DNA of 64,000 bases, taken from contig JAUIMM010002549.1 of NCBI GenBank assembly GCA_031769625.1, positions 372,001-436,000 of the forward strand, read 5' to 3'. Numbering within the stretch: the stretch's first letter is position 1; every line of letters starts with the position of its first letter. The translations under genes were made by a program, and so were the position numbers. The DNA comes from Taudactylus pleione. Its lineage: Eukaryota; Chordata; Amphibia; Anura; Myobatrachidae. The notes beneath the pieces are model-generated. The model made no database searches. It saw only the letters and a program-made list of their open reading frames with translations, and was not told where the DNA came from. Positions 10,301 to 24,457 of the stretch are shown here, one piece after another.

Positions 10301-13300
10301 TTGAAGACCAAGACCCACAAATGTGATGTGAAATGGTTTTTCTCCCATGTTGCATTTAAGAGAAAACAGCAAATGCACGTTTTAGGCCAAAATGCATTGA
10401 AAGCAATGGAAACAACAAAAGCACATACTTTGTGTTATCTCCTCTTGTAGCAAACACAGGCAGCTCAAAATTTCAATGGATGTGTTGAAGACCAAGACCC
10501 ACAAATGTGATGTGAAATGGTTTTTCTCCCATGTTGCATTTAAGAGAAAACAGCAAATGCACATTTTAGGCCAAAATGCATTGAAAGCAATGGAAACAAC
10601 AAAAGCGCATACTTTGTGTTATCTCCTCTTGTAGCAAACACAGACAGCTCAAAATTTCACTGGATGTGTTGAAGACCAAGACCCACAAATGTGATGTGAA
10701 ATGGTTTTTCTCCCATGTTGCGTTTAAGAGAAAACAGCAATTGCACATTTTAGGCCAAAATGCATTGAAAGCAATGGAAACAACAAAAGCGCATACTTTG
10801 TGTTATCTCCTCTTGTAGCAAACACAGACAGCTCAAAATTTCACTGGATGTGTTGAAGACCAAGACCCACAAATGTGATGTGAAATGGTTTTTCTCCCAT
10901 GTTGCGTTTAAGAGAAAACAGCAAATGCACGTTTTAGGCCAAAATGCATTGAAAGCAATGGAAACAACAAAAGCGCATACTTTGTGTTATCTCCTCTTGT
11001 AGCAAACACAGACAGCTCAAAATTTCACTGGATGTGTTGAAGACCAAGACCCACAAATGTGATGTGAAATGGTTTTTCTCCCATGTTGCATTTAAGAGAA
11101 AACAGCAAATGCACGTTTTAGGCCAAAATGCATTGAAAGCAATGGAAACAACAAAAGCGCATACTTTGTGTTATCTCCTCTTGTAGCAAACACAGGCAGC
11201 TCAAAATTTCACTGGATGTGTTGAAGACCAAGACCTACAAATGTGATGTGAAATGGTTTTTCTCCCATGTTGCATTTAAGAGAAAACAGCAAATGCACGT
11301 TTTAGGCCAAAATGCATTGAAAGCAATGGAAACAACAAAAGCGCATACTTTGTGTTATCTCCTCTTGTAGCAAACACAGACAGCTCAAAATTTCACTGGA
11401 CGTGTTGAAGACCAAGACCCACAAATGTGATGTGAAATGGTTTTTCTCCCATGTTGCGTTTAAGAGAAAACAGCAAATGCACGTTTTAGGCCAAAATGCA
11501 TTGAAAGCAATGGAAACAATAAAAACGCATACTTTGTGTTATCTCCTCTTGTAGCAAACACAGACAGCTCAAAATTTCACTGGATGTGTTGAAGACCAAG
11601 ACCCACAAATGTGATGTGAAATGTTTTTTCTCCTATGTTGCGTTTAAGAGAAAACAGCAATTGCACGTTTTAGGCCAAAATGCATTGAAAGCAATGGAAA
11701 CAACAAAAGCGCATACTTTGTGATATCTCCTCTTGTAGCAAACACAGACAGCTCAAAATTTCACTGGATGTGTTGAAGACCAAGACCCACAAATGTGATG
11801 TGAAATGGTTTTTCTCCCATGTTGCTTTTAAGAGAAAACTGCAATTGCTCGTTTTAGGCCAAAATGCATTGAAAGCAATGGAAACAACAAAAGCGCATAC
11901 TTTGTGTTATCTCCTCTTGTAGCAAACACAGGCAGCTCAAAATTTCACTGGATGTGTTGAAGATCAAGACCCACAAATGTGATGTGAAATGGTTTTTCTC
12001 CCATGTTGCATTTAAGAGAAAACAGCAAATGCACGTTTTAGGCCAAAATGCATTGAAAGCAATGGAAACAACAAAAGCGCATACTTTGTGTTATCTCCTC
12101 TAGTAGCAAACACAGACAGCTCAAAATTTCACTGGATGTGTTGAAGACCAAGACCCACAAATGTGATGTGAAATGGTTTTTCTCCCATGTTGCGTTTAAG
12201 AGAAAACAGCAAATGCACGTTTTAGGCCAAAATGCATTGAAAGCAATGGAAACAACAAAAGCGCATACTTTGTGTTATCTCCTCTTGTAGCAAACACAGA
12301 CAGCTCAAAATTTCACTGGATGTGTTGAAGACCAAGACCCACAAATGTGATGTGAAATGGTTTTTCTCCCATGTTGCATTTAAGAGAAAACAGCAAATGC
12401 ACGTTTTAGGCCAAAATGCATTGAAAGCAATGGAAACAACAAAAGTGCATACTTTGTGTTATCTCCTTTTGTAGCAAACACAGACAGCTCAAAATTTCAC
12501 TGGATGTGTTGAAGACCAAGACCCACAAATGTGATGTGAAATGGTTTTTCTCCCATGTTGCGTTTAAGAGAAAAGAGCAATTGCTCATTTTAGGCCAAAA
12601 TGCATTGAAAGCAATTGAACCAACAAAAGGGCATACTTTGTGTTATCTCCTCTTGTAGCAAACACAGACAGCTCAAAATTTCAATGGATGTGTTGAAGAC
12701 CAAGACCCACAAATGTGATGTGAAATGGTTTTTCTCCCATGTTGCATTTAAGAGAAAACAGCAAATGCACATTTTAGGCCAAAATGCATTGAAAGCAATG
12801 GAAACAACAAAAGCGCATACTTTGTGTTATCTCCTCTTGTAGCAAACACAGACAGCTCAAAATTTCACTGGATGTGTTGAAGACCAAGACCCACAAATGT
12901 GATGTGAAATGGTTTTTCTCCCATGTTGCGTTTAAGAGAAAACAGCAATTGCATGTTTTAGGCCAAAATACATTGAAAGCAATGGAAACAACAAAAGCGC
13001 ATACTTTGTGTTATCTCCTCTTGTAGCAAACACAGACAGCTCAAAATTTCACTGGATGTGTTGAAGACCACGACCCACAAATGTGATGTGAAATGGTTTT
13101 TCTCCCATGTTGCGTTTAAGAGAAAACAGCAATTGCTCGTTTTAGGCCAAAATGCATTGAAAGCAATGGAAACAACAAAAGCGCATACTTTGTGTTATCT
13201 CCTCTTGTAGCAAACACAGGCAGCTCAAAATTTCACTGGATGTGTTGAAGACCAAGACCTACAAATGTGATGTGAAATGGTTTTTCTCCCATGTTGCATT

Positions 13301-14580
13301 TAAGAGAAAACAGCAAATGCACGTTTTAGGCCAAAATGCATTGAAAGCAATGGAAACAACAAAAGCGCATACTTTGTGTTATCTCCTCTTGTAGCAAACA
13401 CAGACAGCTCAAAATTTCACTGGATGTGTTGAAGACCAAGACCCACAAATGTGATGTGAAATGGTTTTTCTCCCATGTTGCATTTAAGAGAAAACAGCAA
13501 ATGCACGTTTTAGGCCAAAATGTATTGAAAGCAATGGAAACAACAAAAGCGCATACTTTGTGTTATCTCCTCTTGTAGCAAACACAGACAGCTCAAAATT
13601 TCACTGGATGTGTTGAAGACCAAGACCCACAAATGTGATGTGAAATGTTTTTTCTCCTATGTTGCGTTTAAGAGAAAACAGCAATTGCACGTTTTAGGCC
13701 AAAATGCATTGAAAGCAATGGAAACAACAAAAGCGCATACTTTGTGATATCTCCTCTTGTAGCAAACACAGACAGCTCAAAATTTCACTGGATGTGTTGA
13801 AGACCAAGACCCACAAATGTGATGTGAAATGGTTTTTCTCCCATGTTGCTTTTAAGAGAAAACTGCAATTGCTCGTTTTAGGCCAAAATGCATTGAAAGC
13901 AATGGAAACAACAAAAGCGCATACTTTGTGTTATCTCCTCTTGTAGCAAACACAGGCAGCTCAAAATTTCACTGGATGTGTTGAAGACCAAGACCCACAA
14001 ATGTGATGTGAAATGGTTTTTCTCCCATGTTGCATTTAAGAGAAAACAGCAAATGCACGTTTTAGGCCAAAATGCATTGAAAGCAATGGAAACAACAAAA
14101 GCGCATACTTTGTGTTATCTCCTCTTGTAGCAAACACAGGCAGCTCAAAATTTCAATGGATGTGTTGAAGACCAAGACCCACAAATGTGATGTGAAATGG
14201 TTTTTCTCCCATGTTGCATTTAAGAGAAAACAGCAAATGCACATTTTAGGCCAAAATGCATTGAAAGCAATGGAAACAACAAAAGCGCATACTTTGTGTT
14301 ATCTCCTCTTGTAGCAAACACAGACAGCTCAAAATTTCACTGGATGTGTTGAAGACCAAGACCCACAAATGTGATGTGAAATGGTTTTTCTCCCATGTTG
14401 CGTTTAAGAGAAAACAGCAATTGCACATTTTAGGCCAAAATGCATTGAAAGCAATGGAAACAACAAAAGCGCATACTTTGTGTTATCTCCTCTTGTAGCA
14501 AACACAGACAGCTCAAAATTTCACTGGATGTGTTGAAGACCAAGACCCACAAATGTGATGTGAAATGGTTTTTCTCCCAT
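7363..14580 (+). repeat. 20-monomer (3680 bp) duplication with a nested 11-monomer (2023 bp) repeat
   Basis: Two periods coexist. At 2023 bp (11 x 184 minus 1) the marker GACCACGACCC at 7363 recurs at 9386, and GACCTACAAATG at about 7555 recurs at 9578. At 3679/3680 bp (20 x 184) the segment from about 7550 repeats from about 11230: the private CTGGACGTG at 7721 recurs at 11400, and monomers at 8726, 8910, 10382 and 10566 recur at 12406, 12590, 14062 and 14246. The second copy breaks off near 14580. The extra one-base loss at about 8388 is absent from the later copies, so it arose after duplication or was removed. Confidence 0.85.
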
Positions 14581-14582
14581 GT

Positions 14583-17445
14583 TGCGTTTAAGAGAAAAGA
14601 GCAAATGCACGTTTTAGGCCAAAATGCATTGAAAGCAATGGAAACAACAAAAGCGCATACTTTGTGTAATCTCCTCTTGTAGCAAACACAGACAGCTCAA
14701 AATTTCACTGGATGTGTTGAAGACCAAGACCCACAAATGTGATGTGAAATGGTTTTTCTCCCATGTTGTGTTTAAGAGAAAAGAGCAATTGCTCGTTTTA
14801 GGCCAAAATGCATTGAAAGCAATTGAACCAACAAAAGGGCATACTTTGTGTTATCTCCTCTTGTAGCAAACACAGACAGCTCAAAATTTCACTGGATGTG
14901 TTGAAGACCAAGACCCACAAATGTGATGTGAAATGGTTTTTCTACCATGTTGCGTTTAAGAGAAAACAGCAATTGCTCGTTTTAGGCAAAAATGCATTGA
15001 AAGCAATGGAAACAACAAAAGCGCATACTTTGTGTTATCTCCTCTTGTAGCAAACACAGGCAGCTCAACATTTCACTGGATGTGTTGAAGACCAAGACCC
15101 ACAAATGTGATGTGAAATGGTTTTTCTCCCATGTTGCATTTAAGAGAAAACAGCAAATGCACATTTTAGGCCAAAATGCATTGAAAGCAATGGAAACAAT
15201 AAAAGCGCATACTTTGTGTTATCTCCTCTTGTAGCAAACACAGACAGCTCAAAATTTCACTGGATGTGTTGAAGACCAAGACCCACAAATGTGATGTGAA
15301 ATGGTTTTTCTCCCATGTTGCGTTTAAGAGAAAACAGCAATTGCACGTTTTAGGCCAAAATGCATTGAAAGCAATGGAAACAACAAAAGCGCATACTTTG
15401 TGATATCTCCTCTTGTAGCAAACACAGACAGCTCAAAATTTCACTGGATGTGTTGAAGACCAAGACCCACAAATGTGATGTGAAATGGTTTTTCTCCCAT
15501 GTTGCATTTAAGAGAAAACAGCAAATGCACGTTTTAGGCCAAAATGCATTGAAAGCAATGGAAACAACAAAAGCGCATACTTTGTGTTATCTCCTCTTGT
15601 AGCAAACACAGAGCTCAAAATTTCACTGGTTGTGTTGAAGACCAAGACCCACAAATGTGATGTGAAATGGTTTTTCTCCCATGTTGCGTTTAAGAGAAAA
15701 GAGCAAATGCACGTTTTAGGCCAAAATGCATTGAAAGCAATGGAAACAACAAAAGCGCATACTTTGTGTAATCTCCTCTTGTAGCAAACACAGACAGCTC
15801 AAAATTTCACTGGATGTGTTGAAGACCAAGACCCACAAATGTGATGTGAAATGGTTTTTCTCCCATGTTGCGTTTAAGAGAAAAGAGCAATTGCTCGTTT
15901 TAGGCCAAAATGCATTGAAAGCAATTGAACCAACAAAAGGGCATACTTTGTGTTATCTCCTCTTGTAGCAAACACAGACAGCTCAAAATTTCACTGGATG
16001 TGTTGAAGACCAAGACCCACAAATGTGATGTGAAATGGTTTTTCTCCCATGTTGCGTTTAAGAGAAAACAGCAATTGCTCGTTTTAGGCAAAAATGCATT
16101 GAAAGCAATGGAAACAACAAAAGCGCATACTTTGTGTTATCTCCTCTTGTAGCAAACACAGGCAGCTCAACATTTCACTGGATGTGTTGAAGACCAAGAC
16201 CCACAAATGTGATGTGAAATGGTTTTTCTCCCATGTTGCATTTAAGAGAAAACAGCAAATGCACATTTTAGGCCAAAATGCATTGAAAGCAATGGAAACA
16301 ATAAAAGCGCATACTTTGTGTTATCTCCTCTTGTAGCAAACACAGACAGCTCAAAATTTCACTGGATGTGTTGAAGACCAAGACCCACAAATGTGATGTG
16401 AAATGGTTTTTCTCCCATGTTGCGTTTAAGAGAAAACAGCAATTGCACGTTTTAGGCCAAAATGCATTGAAAGCAATGGAAACAACAAAAGCGCATACTT
16501 TGTGTTATCTCCTCTTGTAGCAAACACAGACAGCTCAAAATTTCACTGGATGTGTTGAAGACCAAGACCCACAAATGTGATGTGAAATGGTTTTTCTCCC
16601 ATGTTGCATTTAAGAGAAAACAGCAAATGCACGTTTTAGGCCAAAATGCATTGAAAGCAATGGAAACAACAAAAGCGCATACTTTGTGTTATCTCCTCTT
16701 GTAGCAAACACAGACAGCTCAAAATTTCACTGGATGTGTTGAAGACCAAGACCCACAAATGTGATGTGAAATGGTTTTTCTCCCATGTTGCATTTAAGAG
16801 AAAACAGCAAATGCACGTTTTAGGCCAAAATGCATTGAAAGCAATGGAAACAACAAAAGCGCATACTTTGTGTTATCTCCTCTTGTAGCAAACACAGAGC
16901 TCAAAATTTCACTGGATGTGTTGAAGACCAAGACCCACAAATGTGATGTGAAATGGTTTTTCTCCCATGTTGCGTTTAAGAGAAAAGAGCAAATGCACGT
17001 TTTAGGCAAAAATGCATTGAAAGCAATGGAAACAACAAAAGCGCATACTTTGTGTAATCTCCTCTTGTAGCAAACACAGACAGCTCAAAATTTCACTGGA
17101 TGTGTTGAAGACCAAGACCCACAAATGTGATGTGAAATGGTTTTTCTCCCATGTTGCGTTTAAGAGAAAAGAGCAATTGCTCGTTTTAGGCCAAAATGCA
17201 TTGAAAGCAATTGAACCAACAAAAGGGCATACTTTGTGTTATCTCCTCTTGTAGCAAACACAGACAGCTCAAAATTTCACTGGATGTGTTGAAGACCAAG
17301 ACCCACAAATGTGATGTGAAATGTTTTTTCTCCCATGTTGCGTTTAAGAGAAAACAGCAATTGCTCGTTTTAGGCCAAAATGCATTGAAAGCAATGGAAA
17401 CAACAAAAGCGCATACTTTGTGTTATCTCCTCTTGTAGCAAACAC
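14583..17445 (+). repeat. Triplicated block of 6-7 monomers (1102 and 1286 bp)
   Basis: The AAAAGAGCAAATGC monomer with GTGTAATC occurs at 14591, 15693 and 16979, and the AATTGAACC/GGGCATAC monomer at about 14823, 15925 and 17211, giving steps of 1102 and 1286 bp. The second and third copies include the two-base deletion (about 15610 and 16896). These markers match those of the 1.3-6 kb segment more closely than the 20-monomer segment between them, so that segment may have been amplified or inserted between two parts of an older block. Confidence 0.75.
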
Positions 17446-20400
17446 AGGCATCTCAAAATTTCACTGGATGTGTTGAAGACCAAGACCCACAAATGTGATG
17501 TGAAATGGTTTTTCTCCCATGTTGCGTTTAAGAGAAAACAGCAATTGCTCGTTTTAGGCCCAAATGCATTGAAAGCAATGGAAACAACAAAAGCGCATAC
17601 TTTGTGTTATCTCCTCTTGTAGCAAACACAGAGCTCAAAATTTCACTGGATGTGTTGAAGACCAAGACCCACAAATGTGATGTGAAATGGTTTTTCTCCC
17701 ATGTTGCGTTTAAGAGAAAACAGCAATTGCTTGTTTTAGGCCAAAATGCATTGAAAACAATTTAAACAACAAAAGCGCATACTTTGTGATATCTCCTCTT
17801 GTAGCAAACACAGACAGCTCAAAATTTCACTGGATGTGTTGAAGACCAAGACCAACAAATGTGATGTGAAATGGTTTTTCTCCCATGTTGCGTTTAAGTG
17901 AAAACAGCAAATGAACGTTTTAGGCCAAAATGCTTTGAAAGCAATGGAAACAACAAAAGCGCATACTTTGTGTTATCTCCACTTGTAGCAAACACAGACA
18001 GCTCAAAATTTCACTGGATGTGTTGAAGACCAAGACCAACAAATGTGATGTGAAATGGTTTTTCTCCCATGTTGCATTTAAGAGAAAACAGCAAATGCAC
18101 GTTTTAGGCCAAAATGCATTGAAAGCAATGAAAACAACAAAAGCGCATACTTTGTGTTATCTCCTCTTGTAGCAAACACAGACAGCTCAAAATTTCACTG
18201 GATGTGTTGAAGACCAAGACCCACAAATGTGATGTGAAATGGTTTTTCTCCCATGTTGCGTTTAAGAGAAAACAGCAATTGCACGTTTTAGGCCAAAATG
18301 CATTGAAAGCAATGGAAACAACAAAAGCGCATACTTTGTGTTATCTCCTCTTGTAGCAAACACAGGCAGCTCAAAATTTCACTGGATGTGTTGAAGACCA
18401 AGACCAACAAATGTGATGTGAAATGGTTTTTCTCCCATGTTGCGTTTAAGAGAAAACAGCATATGCACGTTTAACGCCAAAATGCATTGAAAGCAATGGA
18501 AACAACAAAAGCGCATACGTTGTGTTATCTCCTCTTGTAGCAAACACAGACAGCTCAAAATTTCACTGGATGTGTTGAAGACCAAGACCCACAAATGTAA
18601 TGTGAAATGGTTTTTCTCCCATGTTGCGTTTAAGAGAAAACAGCAAATGCACTTTTTAGGCCAAAATGCATTGAAAGCAATGGAAACAACAAAAGCGCAT
18701 ACTTTGTGTTATCTCCTCTTGTAGCAAACACAGACAGCTCAAAATTTCACTGGATGTGTTGAAGACCAAGACCCACAAATGTGATGTGAAATGGTTTTTC
18801 TCCCATGTTGCGTTTAAGAGAAAACAGCAATTGCTCGTTTTAGGCCAAAATGCATTGAAAGCAAAGGAACCAACAAAAGCGCATACTTTGTGTTATCTCC
18901 TCTTGTAGCAAACACAGACAGCTCAAAATTTCACTGGATGTGTTGAAGACCAAGACCCACAAATGTGATGTGAAATTGTTTTTCTCCCATGTTGCGTTTA
19001 AGAGAAAACAGCAATTGCACGTTTTAGGCCAAAATGCATTGAAAGCAATGGAAACAACAAAAGCGCATACTTTGTGTTATCTCCTCTTGTAGCAAACACA
19101 GGCAGCTCAAAATTTCACTGGATGTGTTGAAGACCAAGACCAACAAATGTGATGTGAAATGGTTTTTCTCCCATGTTGCGTTTAAGAGAAAACAGCAAAT
19201 GCACGTTTTACGCCAAAATGCATTGAAAGCAATGGAAACAACAAAAGCGCATACGTTGTGTTATCTCCTCTTGTAGCAAACACAGACAGCTCAAAATTTC
19301 ACTGGATGTGTTGAAGACCAAGACCCACAAATGTGATGTGAAATGGTTTTTCTCCCATGTTGCGTTTAAGAGAAAACAGCAATTGCTCGTTTTAGGCCAA
19401 AATGCATTGAAAGCAATGGAAACAACAAAAGCGCATAATTTGTGTTATCTCCTCTTGTAGCAAACACAGGCAGCTCAAAATTTCACTGGATGTGTTGAAG
19501 ACCAAGACCCACAAATGTGATGTGAAATGGTTTTTCTTCCATGTTGCGTTTAAGAGAAAACAGCAAATGCACGTTTTAGGCCAAAATGCATTGAAAGCAA
19601 TGGAAACAACAAAAGCGCATACTTTGTGTTATCTCCTCTTGTAGCAAACACAGACAGCTCAAAATTTCACTGGATGTGTTGAAGACCAAGACCCACAAAT
19701 GTGATGTGAAATGGTTTTTCTCCCATGTTGCGTTTAAGAGAAAAGAGCAATTGCTCGTTTTAGGCCAATATGCATTGAAAGCAATGGAACCAACAAAAGC
19801 ACATACTTTGTGTTATCTCCTCTTGTAGCAAACACAGACAGCTCAAAATTTCACTGGATGTGTTGAAGACCAAGACCCACAAATGTGATGTGAAATGGTT
19901 TTTCTCCCATGTTGCGTTTAAGAGAAAACAGCAATTGCTCGTTTTAGGCCAAAATGCATTGAAAGCAATGGAAACAACAAAAGCGCATACTTTGTGTTAT
20001 CTCCTCTTGTAGCAAACACAGGCAGCTCAAAATTTCACTGGTTGTGTTGAAGACCACGACCCACAAATGTGATGTGAAATGTTTTTTCTCCCATGTTGCA
20101 TTTAAGAGAAAACAGCAAATGCACATTTTACGCCAAAATGCATTGAAAGCAATGGAAACAACATAAGCGCATACTTTGTGTTATCTCCTCTTGTAGCAAA
20201 CACAGACAGCTCAAAATTTCACTGGATGTGTTGAAGACCAAGACCCACAAATGTGATGTGAAATGGTTTTTCTCCCATGTTGCGTTTAAGAGAAAACAGC
20301 AAATGCACGTTTTAGGCCAAAATGCATTGAAAGCAATGGAAACAACAAAAGCGCATACTTTGTGTTATCTCCTCTTGTAGCAAACACAGAACTCAAAATT

Positions 20401-20965
20401 TCACTGGATGTGTTGAAGACCAAGACCCACAAATGTGATGTGAAATGGTTTTTCTCCCATGTTGCGTTTAAGAGAAAACAGCAATTGCTTGTTTTAGGCC
20501 AAAATGCATTGAAAACAATTTAAACAACAAAAGCGTATACTTTGTGATATCTCCTCTTGTAGCAAACACAGACAGCTCAAAATTTCACTGGATGTGTTGA
20601 AGACCAAGACCCACAAATGTGATGTGAAATGGTTTTTCTCCCATGTTGCGTTTAAGAGAAAACAGCAAATGCACGTTTTAGGCCAAAATGCATTGAAAGC
20701 AATGGAAACAACAAAAGCGCATACTTTGTGTTATCTCCTCTTGTAGCAAACACAGACAGCTCAAAATTTCACTGGATGTGTTGAAGACCAATACCCACAA
20801 ATGTGATGTGAAATGGTTTTTCTCCCATGGTGCGTTTAAGAGAAAACAGCAATTGCTCGTTTTAGGCCAAAATGCATTGAAAGCAATGGAACCAACAAAA
20901 GCGCATACTTTGTGTTATCTCCTCTTGTAGCAAACACAGACAGCTCAAAATTTCACTGGATGTGT
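17446..20965 (+). repeat. Transitional satellite segment with the first AAAACAATTTAAAC monomer
   Basis: These about 19 monomers contain no large exact duplication that I could detect by eye. They hold the first copy of a marker monomer (CTTGTTTTAGG then AAAACAATTTAAAC, about 17730-17770), here with the GAGCTC form of the two-base deletion typical of the left side. The next copy (about 20390-20545) has the GAACTC form seen everywhere to the right. Frequent GACCAACAAATG and ACGCC/ACGTTG monomers start here. It reads as the border between a left and a right array lineage. Confidence 0.6.
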
Positions 20966-23900
20966 TGAAGACCAAGACCAACAAATGTGATGTGAAATGG
21001 TTTTTCTCCCATGTTGCATTTAAGAGAAAACAGCAAATGCACGTTTTAGGCCAAAATGCATTGAAAGCAATGAAAACAACAAAAGCGCATACTTTGTGTT
21101 ATCTTCTCTTGTAGCAAACACAGACAGCTCAAAATTTCACTGGATGTGTTGAAGACCAAGACCCACAAATGTGATGTGAAATGGTTTTTCTCCCATGTTG
21201 CGTTTAAGAGAAAACAGCAATTGCACGTTTTAGGCCAAAATGCATTGAAAGCAATGGAAACAACAAAAGCGCATACTTTGTGTTATCTCCTCTTGTAGCA
21301 AACAGAGGCAGCTCAAAATTTCACTGGATGTGTTGAAGACCAAGACCAACAAATGTGATGTGAAATGGTTTTTCTCCCATGTTGCGTTTAAGAGAAAACA
21401 GCAAATGCACGTTTTACGCCAAAATGCATTGAAAGCAATGGAAACAACAAAAGCGCATACGTTGTGTTATCTCCTCTTGTAGCAAACACAGACAGCTCAA
21501 AATTTCACTGGATGTGTTGAAGACCAAGACCCACAAATGTGATGTGAAATGGTTTTTCTCCCATGTTGCGTTTAAGAGAAAACAGCAAATGCACTTTTTA
21601 GGCCAAAATGCATTGAAAGCAATGGAAACAACAAAAGCGCATACTTTGTGTTATCTCCTCTTGTAGCAAACACAGACAGCTCAAAATTTCACTGGATGTG
21701 TTGAAGACCAATACCCACAAATGTGATGTGAAATGTTTTTTCTCCCATGTTGCGTTTAAGAGAAAACAGCAATTGCTCGTTTTAAGCCAAAATGCATTGA
21801 AAGCAATGGAAACAACAAAAGCACATACTTTGTGTTATCTCCTCTTGTAGCAAACACAGACAGCTCAAAATTTCACTGGATGTGTTGAAGACCAAGACCC
21901 ACAAAGATGATGTGAAATGGTTTTTCTCCCATGTTGCGTTTAAGAGAAAACAGCAATTGCTCGTTTTAGGCCAAAATGCATTGAAAGCAAAGGAACCAAC
22001 AAAAGCGCATACTTTGTGTTATCTCCTCTTGTAGCAAACACAGACAGCTCAAAATTTCACTGGATGTGTTGAAGACCAAGACCCACAAATGTGATGTGAA
22101 ATGGTTTTTCTCCCATGTTGCGTTTAAGAGAAAACAGCAATTGCACGTTTTAGGCCAAAATGCATTGAAAGCAATGGAAACAACAAAAGCGCATACTTTG
22201 TGTTATCTCCTCTTGTAGCAAACACAGACAGCTCAAAATTTCACTGGATGTGTTGAAGACCAAGACCAACAAATGTGATGTGAAATGGGTTTTCTCCCAT
22301 GTTGCGTTTAAGAGAAAACAGCAAATGCACGTTTTACGCCAAAATGCATTGAAAGCAATGGAAGCAACAAAAGCGCATACGTTGTGTTATCTCCTCTTGT
22401 AGCAAACACAGACAGCTCAAAATTTCACTGGGTGTGTTGAAGACCAAGACCAACAAATGTGATGTGAAATGGTTTTTCTCCCATGTTGCATTTAAGAGAA
22501 AACAGCAAATGCACGTTTTAGGCCAAAATGCATTGAAAGCAATGAAAACAACAAAAGCGCATACTTTGTGTTATCTTCTCTTGTAGCAAACACAGACAGC
22601 TCAAAATTTCACTGGATGTGTTGAAGACCAAGACCCACAAATGTGATGTGAAATGGTTTTTCTCCCATGTTGCGTTTAAGAGAAAACAGCAATTGCACGT
22701 TTTAGGCCAAAATGCATTGAAAGCAATGGAAACAACAAAAGCGCATACTTTGTGTTATCTCCTCTTGTAGCAAACAGAGGCAGCTCAAAATTTCACTGGA
22801 TGTGTTGAAGACCAAGACCAACAAATGTGATGTGAAATGGTTTTTCTCCCATGTTGCGTTTAAGAGAAAACAGCAAATGCACGTTTTACGCCAAAATGCA
22901 TTGAAAGCAATGGAAACAACAAAAGCGCATACGTTGTGTTATCTCCTCTTGTAGCAAACACAGACAGCTCAAAATTTCACTGGATGTGTTGAAGACCAAG
23001 ACCCACAAATGTGATGTGAAATGGTTTTTCTCCCATGTTGCGTTTAAGAGAAAACAGCAAATGCACTTTTTAGGCCAAAATGTATTGAAAGCAATGGAAA
23101 CAACAAAAGCGCATACTTTGTGTTATCTCCTCTTGTAGCAAACACAGACAGCTCAAAATTTCACTGGATGTGTTGAAGACCAATACCCACAAATGTGATG
23201 TGAAATGTTTTTTCTCCCATGTTGCGTTTAAGAGAAAACAGCAATTGCTCGTTTTAGGCCAAAATGCATTGAAAGCAATGGAAACAACAAAAGCGCATAC
23301 TTTGTGTTATCTCCTCTTGTAGCAAACAGAGGCAGCTCAAAATTTCACTGGATGTGTTGAAGACCAAGACCAACAAATGTGATGTGAAATGGTTTTTCTC
23401 CCATGTTGCGTTTAAGAGAAAACAGCAAATGCACGTTTTACGCCAAAATGCATTGAAAGCAATGGAAACAACAAAAGCGCATACGTTGTGTTATCTCCTC
23501 TTGTAGCAAACACAGACAGCTCAAAATTTCACTGGATGTGTTGAAGACCAAGACCCACAAATGTGATGTGAAATGGTTTTTCTCCCATGTTGCGTTTAAG
23601 AGAAAACAGCAAATGCACTTTTTAGGCCAAAATGTATTGAAAGCAATGGAAACAACAAAAGCGCATACTTTGTGTTATCTCCTCTTGTAGCAAACACAGA
23701 CAGCTCAAAATTTCACTGGATGTGTTGAAGACCAATACCCACAAATGTGATGTGAAATGTTTTTTCTCCCATGTTGCGTTTAAGAGAAAACAGCAATTGC
23801 TCGTTTTAGGCCAAAATGCATTGAAAGCAATGGAAACAACAAAAGCACATACTTTGTGTTATCTCCTCTTGTAGCAAACACAGACAGCTCAAAATTTCAC

Positions 23901-24457
23901 TGGATGTGTTGAAGACCAAGACCCACAAATATGATGTGAAATGGTTTTTCTCCCATGTTGCGTTTAAGAGAAAACAGCAATTGCTCGTTTTAGGCCAAAA
24001 TGCATTGAAAGCAAAGGAACCAACAAAAGCGCATACTTTGTGTTATCTCCTCTTGTAGCAAACACAGACAGCTCAAAATTTCACTGGATGTGTTGAAGAC
24101 CAAGACCCACAAATGTGATGTGAAATGGTTTTTCTCCCATGTTGCGTTTAAGAGAAAACAGCAATTGCACGTTTTAGGCCAAAATGCATTGAAAGCAATG
24201 GAAACAACAAAAGCGCATACTTTGTGTTATCTCCTCTTGTAGCAAACACAGACAGCTCAAAATTTCACTGGATGTGTTGAAGACCAAGACCAACAAATGT
24301 GATGTGAAATGGTTTTTCTCCCATGTTGCGTTTAAGAGAAAACAGCAAATGCACGTTTTACGCCAAAATGCATTGAAAGCAATGGAAACAACAAAAGCGC
24401 ATACGTTGTGTTATCTCCTCTTGTAGCAAACACAGACAGCTCAAAATTTCACTGGGT
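20966..24457 (+). repeat. 8-monomer duplication (1472 bp) containing a 3-monomer duplication (552 bp)
   Basis: ATCTTCTC at 21101 recurs at 22573 (1472 bp), as do AACAGAGGCAGC and the following ACGCC/ACGTTG monomers. Inside the second copy, a 552-bp (3-monomer) block ending with TGTATTGAAAGC at 23081 is repeated at 23633. Beyond it the first copy's order resumes at 2024 bp (1472 + 552): CTGGGTGTG at about 22428 recurs at 24452. This gives a clear time order, the 8-monomer event and then the 3-monomer event. Confidence 0.8.
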
